Origin: Saprospiraceae bacterium
GTDB lineage: Bacteria; Bacteroidota; Bacteroidia; Chitinophagales; Saprospiraceae
Length of the DNA stretch: 64,000 nt
Assembly (NCBI GenBank): GCA_020627705.1
Contig: JAHDGJ010000001.1
Location: 472,398-536,397, forward strand
Direction: 5' to 3'
Every line of letters starts with the position of its first letter. Position 1 is the first letter of the stretch. Below, piece by piece: positions 1 through 9,237 of the stretch. The translations under genes and the position numbers were made by a program. The notes beneath the pieces were generated by a model. It was given only the letters and a program-made list of their open reading frames with translations. It was not told the DNA's origin and searched no databases.

Positions 1-3000
1 CGGCACAAATTCATCCAACGAAGCATCATACATGCCGCAAAGCAATTCGGCCGCTACTTTTTCTTTTTCATTACCAGAAATCTTAATGGAGTATTTTTCT
101 TTTTGTCCTGGAAGCAATTCTGATCTAAAGCTTTTAAATTTTATTTCAAGTTCTTTATTAATCCATGGTATTTGGGGACTTAGGTTTAGGTCGTACGCTC
201 TGTTATTTATTACATAACTCATTTTGATATCAAGACCTCCTCTATCCCTTTCTTCAATTGGAATTACGATTTTGGCTTTTTTGTTTACGAGCACCCATCG
301 CTCTTCCAAATCCTTATCTCTTCTATCGATGCGCACTAGGACATGTAAATCTTCTGTATTGGACAACAGTTCAATTTCATATTTTTGATCTGGAGCTATA
401 GGTTCTTTTTTATCCTTGACCCACCAATACAAATGTTGGCTTTTTGGTAGAATGTTTTTGGAAGGATTTAAATACTCAAAACTAGCTATGGCATCTATTT
501 TTTCCCCGTTTTCGTCCTTAAGCTTGGCGTGTAAAATATACTGCCCTCCCTTTAATTTGGGCAAATCAAAAAAAGCATCTCCTTGGTGATCAAATGAAAG
601 CTCACCTACTTTTTCTTTTTTCGAAGGTTGATTTTCTGCCCTTGCTTTGTATACGTCATCGGGATGGCGTGCAGCAAACTGAATAGAATCTAATTCTTGA
701 TATACCGTATTTTGTCCCCATAGTCTTTGATTCAGAACTTTTGAAGATTCTTTGGCCTTCCAAATCTCAATAGTTCCTTTTCCGCTTTGTGGATTGCCGT
801 TTAAATCTTTGATGGACAAAGTAAAGGCCTTTGCTTCCCTGCCTTTTACAATCTTGGCATCGGTAAAATTCAAACCAAGCGTTCTGGTTTTTGAACCTAT
901 CCGTACATATTGAATTGCGCTTTGGGTTTCGCCATTGCCATCGGTAATATCCAAATAGACTGTATAGATATACATGGGATTCCATTTGGGCAGTACCTCC
1001 AAATTTTCCAATGCTTTGAATGAGATAGATGCAATCCCTTGTGCATCTGTTTTCACTTCCCCATTGGCAATTTCTTGCATGCTTTGGTTGTGTGAAGGAA
1101 AGCGAAATCCGCAGGACCAATTCCACCAAGGAAATCTAACCTCTCTAACCACTCGATATTTTGCATCCATGTTTTGAATAGCCGCTCCAACAAAAGACTT
1201 GGCTTCAAATCTTACCTTGACAGTATCTCCCATCTTGTATCCTTCACTTAGCGGAAGCTCTGTTATCGAAAATTTTGGGCGCTTGTATTCTTCAACTCTG
1301 ATGTTTTGAACAAACTTGCCATTGACTTTTAAAACAAAGGAACCGTTGAGTGTACCTTTTGGAAGTTGCACTGTTGCATTGGTACTTCCGTATTGGTTGG
1401 TCTGAGTTTCTTTTTTAAAAACTTCTTGTCTATTGGCGTTTAAGAGCTGTATCGAAACTTGATGATTGGGCAATAAAGAAGGGATTGAATTGTTGTCCCT
1501 TTGCATGGCTAACAACTTGTAATGAAGCGTTTGGCCAGGTCTGTATATTGCACGGTCCGTAAATAGCACATATTGATTATGTGCATTGGATCTGGAGGGC
1601 CTCCAATGTGATCGCCCATTTTCCTTTAAATAATCATCCTGATAAAAGACCTCTGTGTAAATAGATTTTGACGCATCCGTTGACAGATCAACAGCGCCAT
1701 CTTTGTCGGTAGTTTTAGAGTTTATCTTATTTCTTATCGATTTTCGCGATTGATAGTTATACTCTTGAGTAAAAATATCCACCCTTGCTCCTTCTATGGC
1801 TTTTCCAGAATTCCGATCTGTAACAAATGCCTTGTAAGAATCTTTAGAGAAGCGATGTTCTATGGCAAGATCAGAAACATTTAATATGATCGCAGTGGAC
1901 AGAGATTTTTTATGGTCAAAATTTTCGTCCTCGCCGACCAATAAAAAATAACGCCCTTTGGGTAAACCATCAAATGACATCTCAAAATTGGTGTCGTACT
2001 TAAGATCGTCTTGAAATAATTTTTTCGACCCACTGTTTACTAATGGCAATGATTTAAATGCTTTGAAACTTTTGTGCAGGTCGTTGGTCCCTTCAATTTT
2101 TTCAAAGAAGGCTTCGTTTGATTTCCTAATTTCGAAATACACCTGGTCTAGGTTGCGATAACTGATCCTTTGAATGAAATTTCTATTGGAAGGAATCACG
2201 GACTCCGAAGTTAATCGAAGATACTTCTGGTTTAAGTTGTTGATAATATTAATTGCCTCCGCTGTGCTGTAGTGATCCGTATAATTATTGTAAGCATAAT
2301 AGGCATACTTCAGTGCTGTTTGATAATCATCGGTGCGTGTGGGCATCGCAGCATTTCCTTTGGCCACATAAGCTTGAGCCAATTTGCTGAGCACCACTGC
2401 ATGCATTTTTGTTTTGGCATGTTTTTTATCCAAGCGTTGAAGGCTCTTTATATATAATTCTTGCTTGTTTTCAATCTTAGCCAATTGATATACTAGTTCT
2501 AGTCTTTTAAGGTTGATGTCCGCATGTAGGATTTCGAATTGCTTGGAATGCTGAAGTTGCTTTTGAATAAGTTTCATAGCGCGGTAAACCATATCAGTAG
2601 AATCTGGGCTTTTAATGGCCAACTTTTCAAATTTTTCTACCTCATCAAAATAAACTTCTTGTGAAATGCTAAAAGCATCAAAAGGCTTAGGCAAATAGGT
2701 AGTATTGCTTGTAAAAAAACCAAGGGCTCTATTGACAAGCAAATCGTATATCCGAGGTGTATATGGAAGATCTTCATCTTTAAATTCGTCCAATAGCTCT
2801 TCATACTCTTTTAGGGATTGTTGCAAGACCTCAGGATTGGATAAGGATCTTTCGTAGTTGGATCCAATTTTTTCGACAAATGTATTTACCGGCCAAGTCA
2901 CTGGATTATTCTCCTCAAAATCATCTATTCGTGTTCGTTGTTGAATATTATAAAGGTTTTGATTGAGATAGTTTTGATAGAGATTTGCCTCTAGAGATAA

Positions 3001-3321
3001 TAAAACTTCTTTGGTTGGACTTGAGGCTACTGCTATTTCTTCCTTATACATTTGGCAAACAGCTTCGTATCCATCTTCCTTTGTTATAAGCTTAAATTTG
3101 GCCTTATAAATTATGGCACGCGTGAGTTGAATTTGTTCTTGTTCTGCCCTTGCTTTGGCATAAATTTTCTCCACTATTTTTAATGCCGATTGTGGTCGGC
3201 GTTCACGTTCTAACTTAACAACTTGTGTCCACAAAGACTCATAAGAATCATCAAAACTTGGGCTTTCGAATCCCATCAAACCAAATAACACCAAGGCTAT
3301 ACTCAATATTGTTTTATTCAT
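1..3321 (-). CDS. Alpha-2-macroglobulin family protein, C-terminal half beyond the left edge
   Basis: An open frame runs from an ATG at 3321 to the left edge, giving 1107 codons without a stop. The N-terminus has a hydrophobic segment after MNKTILS and no lipobox cysteine, so I infer a Sec signal peptide and a periplasmic or surface location. A helical region follows (roughly residues 25-350), then beta-rich macroglobulin-type repeats. The stretch ending at the edge, with MYDASLDEF, is typical of the Bacteroidota alpha-2-macroglobulin proteins, which in full length are close to twice this size. Family members are large protease-trapping or envelope-guarding proteins. The thioester region, if present, lies outside the window, so an active thioester cannot be judged. 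The upstream gene ends about 140 bases away on the same strand. Confidence 0.85.
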   Translation of the reverse strand, partial: MNKTILSIALVLFGLMGFESPSFDDSYESLWTQVVKLERERRPQSALKIVEKIYAKARAEQEQIQLTRAIIYKAKFKLITKEDGYEAVCQMYKEEIAVASSPTKEVLLSLEANLYQNYLNQNLYNIQQRTRIDDFEENNPVTWPVNTFVEKIGSNYERSLSNPEVLQQSLKEYEELLDEFKDEDLPYTPRIYDLLVNRALGFFTSNTTYLPKPFDAFSISQEVYFDEVEKFEKLAIKSPDSTDMVYRAMKLIQKQLQHSKQFEILHADINLKRLELVYQLAKIENKQELYIKSLQRLDKKHAKTKMHAVVLSKLAQAYVAKGNAAMPTRTDDYQTALKYAYYAYNNYTDHYSTAEAINIINNLNQKYLRLTSESVIPSNRNFIQRISYRNLDQVYFEIRKSNEAFFEKIEGTNDLHKSFKAFKSLPLVNSGSKKLFQDDLKYDTNFEMSFDGLPKGRYFLLVGEDENFDHKKSLSTAIILNVSDLAIEHRFSKDSYKAFVTDRNSGKAIEGARVDIFTQEYNYQSRKSIRNKINSKTTDKDGAVDLSTDASKSIYTEVFYQDDYLKENGRSHWRPSRSNAHNQYVLFTDRAIYRPGQTLHYKLLAMQRDNNSIPSLLPNHQVSIQLLNANRQEVFKKETQTNQYGSTNATVQLPKGTLNGSFVLKVNGKFVQNIRVEEYKRPKFSITELPLSEGYKMGDTVKVRFEAKSFVGAAIQNMDAKYRVVREVRFPWWNWSCGFRFPSHNQSMQEIANGEVKTDAQGIASISFKALENLEVLPKWNPMYIYTVYLDITDGNGETQSAIQYVRIGSKTRTLGLNFTDAKIVKGREAKAFTLSIKDLNGNPQSGKGTIEIWKAKESSKVLNQRLWGQNTVYQELDSIQFAARHPDDVYKARAENQPSKKEKVGELSFDHQGDAFFDLPKLKGGQYILHAKLKDENGEKIDAIASFEYLNPSKNILPKSQHLYWWVKDKKEPIAPDQKYEIELLSNTEDLHVLVRIDRRDKDLEERWVLVNKKAKIVIPIEERDRGGLDIKMSYVINNRAYDLNLSPQIPWINKELEIKFKSFRSELLPGQKEKYSIKISGNEKEKVAAELLCGMYDASLDEFVP

Positions 3322-3351
3322 AGTTACACAGTTTGTAACGTTAATCATTAC

Positions 3352-3364
3352 GGGAATAATTCCC
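3352..3364. promoter_or_regulatory. Small inverted repeat upstream of the A2M gene
   Basis: GGGAAT-A-ATTCCC is a perfect 6+1+6 inverted repeat about 30 bases upstream of the A2M start. An 8-base palindrome TAACGTTA lies between it and the gene. It could be a regulator site; no known operator was recognised. Confidence 0.25.
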
Positions 3365-3463
3365 TTTTCACCTATTAGATGCAAAAAGAAAAGGGATTAC
3401 ATAAAGTGAGGTTCGGAGATTGGTATTTGAGGTTCGGTGTTTAGCGGGTCACCCAAATGCTTT

Positions 3464-4996
3464 TTACCAATCTATGGGCTTGTAGTCTTTAAGAAATTGA
3501 CCACACCAATGTTTGCCTGTTAGTATACCGTCAATAAAGGGATCACAAATGCGTGCCGCACCATCAACAATGTCAAGTGGAGGTTGAAAATCATGTACAT
3601 CTTGTTTGTGTTCGGTAAGATGTACGGGATCTTCATCGGTTACCCAACCTGTATCCACAGCATTCATAAATATTCCAAATTTTGCCAATTCTGCCGCAGA
3701 GGTGTGCGTCATCATATTCAATGCCGCCTTTGCCATATTAGTGTGCGGATGACGAGGTTCTTTTTTAAAGCGGTAAAATTTACCTTCCATCGCCGTTACG
3801 TTTACAATGTGTTTACATCCCGTATTTTCCTTTTTCATAAGGTTTACCAATCTGTTGTTTAGCACAAATGGTGCAACCGAATTCACCAATTGTACTTCCA
3901 GCATTTCGGAAGGATTGATCTCTCCCAATTTTAAGCGCCAACTGTTGGTAGTGCGAAGATCCACTTGCTGCAAATCCGCATCTAATTTCCCCTCCGGGAA
4001 AACTTCTTTGGATCCTTTGGATTCATCGTATGAATATGGGATTTGAGACAGCTCGGCTGAAGATCTAATGCCTACTCCTGGCCCTTTTCCATGCCAACTA
4101 ACGGGTAGTGCTTTTTCGGACGAAAGATCCGGCGAAGACATCGCAATTAATTCTTCTTTTAAATCTTGGTGTGCTGCTAATAGCTTTTGGACTTTTTGTT
4201 CGTGTTCGGCATAGTCCAATTGCTCATATTCCATCATGTGGCTATAAAACCCTGGGGGTCTTCTCACGGTTTGTGCAGCGTTGTTTATAATGATGTCAAG
4301 TCTCTTGTATTGCTGCTCTAGATAGGTAGCGAAAATTTCGACACTTGGTATGTGGCGTAGATCCAAGCCATATATTTTTAATCGGTCTCCCCACCTTTCG
4401 TATCCCGGCTCCTTAGCATAACGCGCCGCGGCATCAACAGGAAATCGAGTAGTCGCTATAACTTCAGCGCCAGACTCCAACAACATCAACACGGCTTGAT
4501 ATCCAATTTTTAAACGAGCTCCGGTTATTAGTGCAACTTGACCAGATAGGTCGGCACGTTGAAACCTTTTGTGATAATTAAGGTCTCCGCAATCCATACA
4601 CATAGCATCGTAAAAAAAATGAAGTTCCTCAAATTTTTGATCGCAGACATAACAGGTACGCGGATGATTTAATTTTCCACGACTTTTCTTTTTGTCAGCT
4701 TCAGAAATCATTAGAGGTGCCGTGTAAATATTGGCTTCTCTTGCAGATCTAATGCCTGTAATTTTTCGCTTTTCTCGGTCTTCATTTACAAGGGCTGCTT
4801 TTTTGTTTCTGCGTCGCTTTTTTGCCCTTATGCGCAATTCTTCTTTGCTTGGGCGGCTTAGTCTACCTGCTGCGAATAAAAGTTTACGTTTCGTTGCTTC
4901 AGGCAGCTCTTCCAACCACTCGGAATTTTCAACCAATTGCTCTAAGGAGCTTATAATTTGCTCTATATTTTCCTGTGAAGGCTTATTTTCGTGCAT
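3464..4996 (-). CDS. SDR-fold (Rossmann) protein with N-terminal zinc ribbon and degenerate catalytic motif
   Basis: The open frame could begin at a TTG (5005), but I choose the ATG at 4996 because the TTG lies inside a promoter-like box; this gives 510 aa. Residues 1-110 are charged and helical and include a very basic patch. A four-cysteine ribbon follows (CYVC near 115, CMDC near 134). Next is a Rossmann domain with TGARLKIG near 157, where the usual TGxxxGIG has Lys for the middle Gly, and NNAAQT near 238. The catalytic region reads VNVTAMEG, then HTNMAKAAL near 420: Lys is kept, but the Tyr of YxxxK is Thr and the Ser position is not Ser. I infer a nucleotide-binding SDR relative that is either non-catalytic or uses different chemistry. 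The zinc ribbon may bind nucleic acid or protein. Substrate unknown. Confidence 0.75.
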   Translation of the reverse strand: MHENKPSQENIEQIISSLEQLVENSEWLEELPEATKRKLLFAAGRLSRPSKEELRIRAKKRRRNKKAALVNEDREKRKITGIRSAREANIYTAPLMISEADKKKSRGKLNHPRTCYVCDQKFEELHFFYDAMCMDCGDLNYHKRFQRADLSGQVALITGARLKIGYQAVLMLLESGAEVIATTRFPVDAAARYAKEPGYERWGDRLKIYGLDLRHIPSVEIFATYLEQQYKRLDIIINNAAQTVRRPPGFYSHMMEYEQLDYAEHEQKVQKLLAAHQDLKEELIAMSSPDLSSEKALPVSWHGKGPGVGIRSSAELSQIPYSYDESKGSKEVFPEGKLDADLQQVDLRTTNSWRLKLGEINPSEMLEVQLVNSVAPFVLNNRLVNLMKKENTGCKHIVNVTAMEGKFYRFKKEPRHPHTNMAKAALNMMTHTSAAELAKFGIFMNAVDTGWVTDEDPVHLTEHKQDVHDFQPPLDIVDGAARICDPFIDGILTGKHWCGQFLKDYKPIDW

Positions 4997-5002
4997 GAAC
5001 CA

Positions 5003-5010
5003 CAAAGGTA
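5003..5010 (-). promoter_or_regulatory. -7 promoter box TACCTTTG for the SDR-like gene
   Basis: A perfect match to the Bacteroidota TAnnTTTG element on the minus strand, ending 6 nt before the ATG at 4996. Transcription would start at or just before the start codon, giving a leaderless mRNA. No convincing -33 TTG is seen. Confidence 0.5.
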
Positions 5011-5034
5011 ATCGAAAAGTAAAATTTAGCGTTT

Positions 5035-6021
5035 ATGGCAAATCCTATCAAAATTGATGTAAGAGACGAAACTGCCCAGCTGGAGGCAGTGATATTGGGC
5101 ACAGCTAAAGACATAGGTTTTCCAAATACCAAATTTGTGGACCCTGTCAACTGGATGTCGGAAGAAGCTCCAAAGGAGGATCAAATAAATGATCCCAAAT
5201 CAAGGATTCATCTGATGGCTGGAACCTATCCGATTGAAGCCAAACTCAGAGAAGAAAATGATTGTTTTGCTCGAATTTTAGCTAAGTATAATGTAGAAAT
5301 ATATCAGCCCATTACCTTACCCAAAACCAATCAGATTTTTACGAGAGATATAGGATTTGTTATCGACGATGTATTTATCAAAGGGAATATGGGCACCTCC
5401 AAAAGACAAGGAGAGTTTTTTGCCATTCGTGATATCGTCTCGCAGATCTACAACGAAGTATGGTTCCCGTCACAAGATGTAAAAATTGAAGGAGGAGATG
5501 TATTTCCTTACCAGGACAAAATCTTTGTTGGACAAGCCGCTAAAGGCTACGAAAACATGCGGTGCAACCGAACCAATTATGCAGCTATTGAATACTTACG
5601 GAAAAAGTTTCCAAACAAAGAAGTTATACCTGTTCCGCTCAAAAAATCAGACAAAGACCCAGCAGCTAATTGCCTTCACTTAGACTGTGCTTTTCAACCC
5701 ATTGGCAACAACGACCATTGCATCATCTTTAAGGATGGCTTTGGCAACCCCGAACAAGCAGATGAAATGATTGCTTTGTTTGGTGGAGAGAAAAACGCGA
5801 TCCATATAGATGGTCGTGGAATGTATAATATGAATAGCAATATTTTTTCAATCTCGCCCAAAGTCATTGTTTCTGGAAACAATGAAGAAGAGTTTGGCGG
5901 GCTAAATCAAAAACTCCGTTCCAAAGGTTTTACTGTAGAAACTATACCCTATTCGGAAACCTCAAAAATGGAAGGCTTGTTAAGATGCTCTACTTTACCC
6001 TTAAGAAGAAAATATGTCTAA
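5035..6021 (+). CDS. Arginine deiminase/dimethylarginine hydrolase-like enzyme
   Basis: This 328-aa protein belongs to the guanidine-modifying enzyme superfamily (arginine deiminase, DDAH, amidinotransferases). The expected catalytic landmarks are visible in order: FTRDIGF (substrate-binding Asp) near residue 103, EGGDV near 150, HLDCAF (catalytic His with Asp) near 220, and a C-terminal nucleophilic cysteine in GLLRCSTLPLRR near 318. The family hydrolyses the guanidinium group of arginine or methylated arginine through a covalent Cys adduct. Which substrate is used cannot be decided from sequence alone. No signal peptide is present, so it should be cytoplasmic. Its stop overlaps the start of the next gene by 8 bases, so the two are very likely co-translated and act in one arginine/citrulline route. 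Confidence 0.85.
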   Translation: MANPIKIDVRDETAQLEAVILGTAKDIGFPNTKFVDPVNWMSEEAPKEDQINDPKSRIHLMAGTYPIEAKLREENDCFARILAKYNVEIYQPITLPKTNQIFTRDIGFVIDDVFIKGNMGTSKRQGEFFAIRDIVSQIYNEVWFPSQDVKIEGGDVFPYQDKIFVGQAAKGYENMRCNRTNYAAIEYLRKKFPNKEVIPVPLKKSDKDPAANCLHLDCAFQPIGNNDHCIIFKDGFGNPEQADEMIALFGGEKNAIHIDGRGMYNMNSNIFSISPKVIVSGNNEEEFGGLNQKLRSKGFTVETIPYSETSKMEGLLRCSTLPLRRKYV

Positions 6022-6940
6022 ATTGATTGCAGATACTGTTTTAATGATTGAGCCCATTGCTTTTGGGTTTAATGAAGCCGCAGCCGAAACCAATAGTTTT
6101 CAGCAGCGTGTTTTGGACCAAACCACAGATGAAATCCAACACATCGCATTACACGAGTTTATAGCTTACGTAGATCTATTACGTTCCCATGGCATTAAGG
6201 TCGTGGTATTTAAGGACGAAAAGGTACCCTACACCCCAGACTCCATATTCCCAAACAATTGGTTTAGCACCGATCCATTTGATCGAAGCATGTATCTTTT
6301 TCCAATGGCCAATAAAAATCGCGCTGACGAACGAAGAAAGGATATTATAGATTTTTTAAGCCAATCGAAAAAATATACGCTCAATGAAAGCTTGCTCCAA
6401 TACGAAAGCCAAAAGCAATATTTGGAAGGTACTGGGTCAATGGTTCTCGATCATCAGCAAAAGATTGCTTACGCATGTTTGAGTCCGCGCACCAATGAAA
6501 CGCTTTTTTTAGAATGGTGTGATGCTGCAAAATACGAAGCTGTTTCTTTCACCTCACATGGCTCCGACGGTTCTGAAGTATACCATACCAATGTTGTAAT
6601 GACAATGGCGGATAAATATGTCGTGATTTGTCTAAATTCTATATCAGATCAAAAGGAAAGAACTAAAGTAAAAACCTTGCTCCAAGACAAAAGTAAAAAG
6701 GAAATTATTGACATTTCGATGGCGCAAATGAATGCTTTTGCAGGCAATATGATGCAGTTAAGAAATGAATCAGGGGATAAGTTTCTAGTTATGTCAAACA
6801 CCGCTAAAGAAGCACTAAATCGAGATCAAATTTCTTTAATTGAAAACACTTTTAATAACAAAATACTTGCTCCAAAAATAGATATGATTGAAACCATTGG
6901 TGGAGGAAGTGCGAGATGTATGATTGCAGAGTTGTTTTGA
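6014..6940 (+). CDS. ctlX: Citrulline utilization hydrolase CtlX-like
   Basis: This 308-aa protein matches the CtlX-type branch of the amidinotransferase/arginine deiminase fold. Landmarks are the N-terminal MIEPIAFGFN stretch, PDSIFPNNWFS near residue 80, GTGSMV near 140, YHTNVVM near 194 with the catalytic His, AFAGNMMQL near 240, and the terminal GGGSARCMIAELF carrying the likely nucleophilic Cys. CtlX was named for citrulline use in Francisella; the substrate here is inferred from family membership. The gene starts inside the last codons of the deiminase-like gene, so the two form an operon. Upstream arginine or methylarginine hydrolysis would yield citrulline, which would then be the substrate of CtlX. 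Confidence 0.85.
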   Translation: MSKLIADTVLMIEPIAFGFNEAAAETNSFQQRVLDQTTDEIQHIALHEFIAYVDLLRSHGIKVVVFKDEKVPYTPDSIFPNNWFSTDPFDRSMYLFPMANKNRADERRKDIIDFLSQSKKYTLNESLLQYESQKQYLEGTGSMVLDHQQKIAYACLSPRTNETLFLEWCDAAKYEAVSFTSHGSDGSEVYHTNVVMTMADKYVVICLNSISDQKERTKVKTLLQDKSKKEIIDISMAQMNAFAGNMMQLRNESGDKFLVMSNTAKEALNRDQISLIENTFNNKILAPKIDMIETIGGGSARCMIAELF

Positions 6941-6945
6941 TTGCC

Positions 6946-6964
6946 TTTTGATTCAGAATCAAAA
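6946..6964. terminator. Inverted repeat between convergent genes, possible bidirectional terminator
   Basis: TTTTGATT, loop CAG, AATCAAAA forms an 8-bp stem exactly between the ctlX stop and the helicase stop. It is AT-rich and lacks a separate U-tract beyond the stem, so it would be a weak terminator. Confidence 0.45.
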
Positions 6965-6965
6965 C

Positions 6966-8264
6966 TTACACTTCGTACACTCTAAGTTTTCTTTTTTTAA
7001 GATGCTTATTGTTCATTTTTTGTACACACTCTGAGAGTTTATGGCTCCTTATAGCCACAAATGCACACTCTTGCTTTAGTTCAATAATTCCTACATGCTC
7101 CTTATCCAGCCCCACTTGTTTGAATAAAAACCCCGCAATGTCACCCTTGGAAATTTTATCTCTTCGTCCTCCAGAAATAAATAATGTCCTCCACTTGGAC
7201 TTAAAACTTTCTTGTTTGGTTGTCAAAATTTCTTCAGGCAGATCACCTATGAAGAATGGAAAAGATTCTTCTTCCCATTTCAACGCATAAGCGGTGCCTT
7301 CAGCATCCATCCGTGCAGTTCTGCCATTTCGATGTGTAAATTCTTGAATGCTGGTGGGCAAATGATAATGAATAATAAACTTTAATTCTTGTATATCCAA
7401 TCCTCGCGCTGCTAGGTCCGTTGCCAACAAAAGTTTATACGTTCCATTTCTAAATTTCACTAAGGCTCTTTCTCTTTCTATTTGTTCCATTCCTCCATGA
7501 AACGTGCCATGTGGGATCCCTTGTTGGTGTAAAAAATCACTTACTCTTTTGATCGAGTCTTTAAAATTACAAAATACAATTCCTGGTTTATTACCCAGGT
7601 GATGCAGGGCTTTATTTAGCGTTTCCAGTTTATCTCTATTCGGCGAGTTAATACCCTTAATCTGAAGTTTTGATTTGTGATCATCCAAAAAATTCAGGAC
7701 AGTAGGTGCATTAAAATTTATGAAAGGCGGCAACTCTTCCTGCTTTGTAGCGGATGTTAAAACTTTCTTCTTAAGCCTTGGGAGCAATGAAATTATTTCA
7801 TTCATTTCTTTTTCGAAACCAACCTCTAATCCTTTATCATATTCATCTACGACTAAAATGCGCAAGCTGTCCGTAGAAAAACTTTTTCTTCGCAAATGAT
7901 CAGCTATTCTTCCAGGAGTACCTACCAAAATTGAAGGAACATGGACCAGATCTTCCATGTCTTTATTTACCCCTCGCCCACCATAAAAAACATTGGCTTT
8001 GAGCCCGGCGCCCATATCTCTTATTACTTGCCCAATTTGAAGAGCTAATTCTCTTGCCGGTACTACAACCAACACTTGTACCTGTCTCAACTTGGGATCA
8101 ATTAGATCCAGTAGAGGCAATAGAAAAGCTAAAGTCTTTCCAGATCCAGTTGGCGAAAGCAGAATTACTTCATCGTTATTTTGAATAGAAGCATAAGCCT
8201 TATTCTGCATGGCATTAAGCTGCTTGATGCCTAATTTTTGAAGTATTTCTTTCTGAGTTTTCAT
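6966..8264 (-). CDS. DEAD-box-type RNA helicase with DbpA-like C-terminal domain
   Basis: This 432-aa protein carries the superfamily 2 helicase motifs in order: a Q-motif-like N-terminus (GIKQLNAMQ), motif I SPTGSGKT near residue 37, motif Ia PARELA, motif Ib GTPGR, motif II VDEYDKG near 140, motif III TSAT near 170, motif V ATDLAARGLD, and motif VI HRNGRTAR. The last 70 residues resemble the DbpA RNA-binding domain (KGDIAGFLFKQVGL). Motif II is DEYD, not DEAD, a variant that keeps both acidic residues. DbpA-type helicases act in large-subunit ribosome assembly in the cytoplasm; that role is inferred. It follows the dehydratase gene after a single base, as the last gene of a minus-strand run. 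Confidence 0.88.
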   Translation of the reverse strand: MKTQKEILQKLGIKQLNAMQNKAYASIQNNDEVILLSPTGSGKTLAFLLPLLDLIDPKLRQVQVLVVVPARELALQIGQVIRDMGAGLKANVFYGGRGVNKDMEDLVHVPSILVGTPGRIADHLRRKSFSTDSLRILVVDEYDKGLEVGFEKEMNEIISLLPRLKKKVLTSATKQEELPPFINFNAPTVLNFLDDHKSKLQIKGINSPNRDKLETLNKALHHLGNKPGIVFCNFKDSIKRVSDFLHQQGIPHGTFHGGMEQIERERALVKFRNGTYKLLLATDLAARGLDIQELKFIIHYHLPTSIQEFTHRNGRTARMDAEGTAYALKWEEESFPFFIGDLPEEILTTKQESFKSKWRTLFISGGRRDKISKGDIAGFLFKQVGLDKEHVGIIELKQECAFVAIRSHKLSECVQKMNNKHLKKRKLRVYEV

Positions 8265-8265
8265 C

Positions 8266-9225
8266 TTAAAATGGAAGTTTACTTAGATCCACATTTCCAC
8301 CACTAAGAATAATTCCAATTTTTTGATTTTCGAAAGCCTCTTTGTTTTTTAGTACTGCAGCAAAAGGAACAGCACATGATGGTTCTATAATAATTTTCAT
8401 TCTTTCCCATATCAACCGCATGGCACTAATTATTTCTTCTTCAGAAACCAAATGAATTTGGTCCACCAATGCCTGTATAATTGGAAAATTTATGTGCCCC
8501 AAATTGGTCCGTAAACCATCTGCAATGGTATTGGCTTGCTCATTCGTTTCGATTTTACCACTTAATAAAGAGCGATACGCATCATCGGCATTTTGAGGTT
8601 CTCCAGCCATAATCTTACATGTGGAACTTAAGGTTTTTGCAGCAATGGCACTGCCAGCCAACAGCCCACCTCCGCCAACTGGCGTAAACAAAACATCTAA
8701 ATCAGGCACCTCCTCCAAAAGTTCTTTTGCCGCCGTCCCTTGACCTAAGATTACTTCCAAATCGTTGCTCGGATGAATAAAACTAAGCCCTTTTTCTGCT
8801 ATTAATTGCTTGGCCATTTTCTCACGATCAGAAATGTTATTTCCAGAAATGTGAATGATGCCGCCATAATCCTTTACGGCGTCTTTTTTAACCTGCGGGG
8901 CATTTTGTGGCATCACAATGTGCGCTTCGATGCCTTGTGTTTTTGCTGCCAAAGATACTGCCTGCGCCATGTTGCCAGAACTGTGTGTTACGACACCTTT
9001 TGCTTTTTGTTGATCGCTCAAACACAACATTGCATGTGCTGCACCTCTCATCTTAAATGCTCCCATACGTTGGAAGTTCTCGCATTTAAAAAAAAGCAGG
9101 GCCCCTACTTTTTTATTGAGCAAAGTAGACTGCAAAACAGGAGTACGATGTACATAGGGTTTTATCCGATCATGGGCATCTAAGAGCTGATCTTTTAATT
9201 GTGCTGTATTAACGGCGTGTAACAT
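8266..9225 (-). CDS. Threonine/serine dehydratase-like PLP enzyme (fold type II)
   Basis: This 319-aa protein has the fold-type II PLP pattern of short catabolic threonine/serine dehydratases and serine racemases. GAFKMRGA near residue 55 carries the Schiff-base Lys, SSGNMAQAV near 83 is the substrate/Asn loop, PVGGGGLLAG near 183 is the phosphate-binding glycine loop, and the end reads SGGNVDLSKLPF. The usual His in SSGNHAQ is Met here. No regulatory ACT domain is present, so it is probably the short catabolic type. The reaction is probably deamination of serine or threonine to a 2-oxo acid and ammonia, or racemisation. It follows the FAD oxidoreductase by 12 bases. Confidence 0.85.
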   Translation of the reverse strand: MLHAVNTAQLKDQLLDAHDRIKPYVHRTPVLQSTLLNKKVGALLFFKCENFQRMGAFKMRGAAHAMLCLSDQQKAKGVVTHSSGNMAQAVSLAAKTQGIEAHIVMPQNAPQVKKDAVKDYGGIIHISGNNISDREKMAKQLIAEKGLSFIHPSNDLEVILGQGTAAKELLEEVPDLDVLFTPVGGGGLLAGSAIAAKTLSSTCKIMAGEPQNADDAYRSLLSGKIETNEQANTIADGLRTNLGHINFPIIQALVDQIHLVSEEEIISAMRLIWERMKIIIEPSCAVPFAAVLKNKEAFENQKIGIILSGGNVDLSKLPF

Positions 9226-9237
9226 ATTGCAAAAGTA

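Noticed and set aside
767-1129. 120-codon minus frame inside the A2M gene
   Set aside because: It is in a different frame of the same strand as the long A2M reading frame, which is open through the region and has family-like sequence.
3361-3397. Possible terminator hairpin TCCCTTTTC...GAAAAGGGA after the SDR-like gene
   Set aside because: The loop is 18 nt and there is no T-run after the stem on the minus strand.
5003-5005. TTG as the start of the SDR-like gene
   Set aside because: The TTG is part of the TACCTTTG promoter box; the ATG at 4996 is the more likely start.
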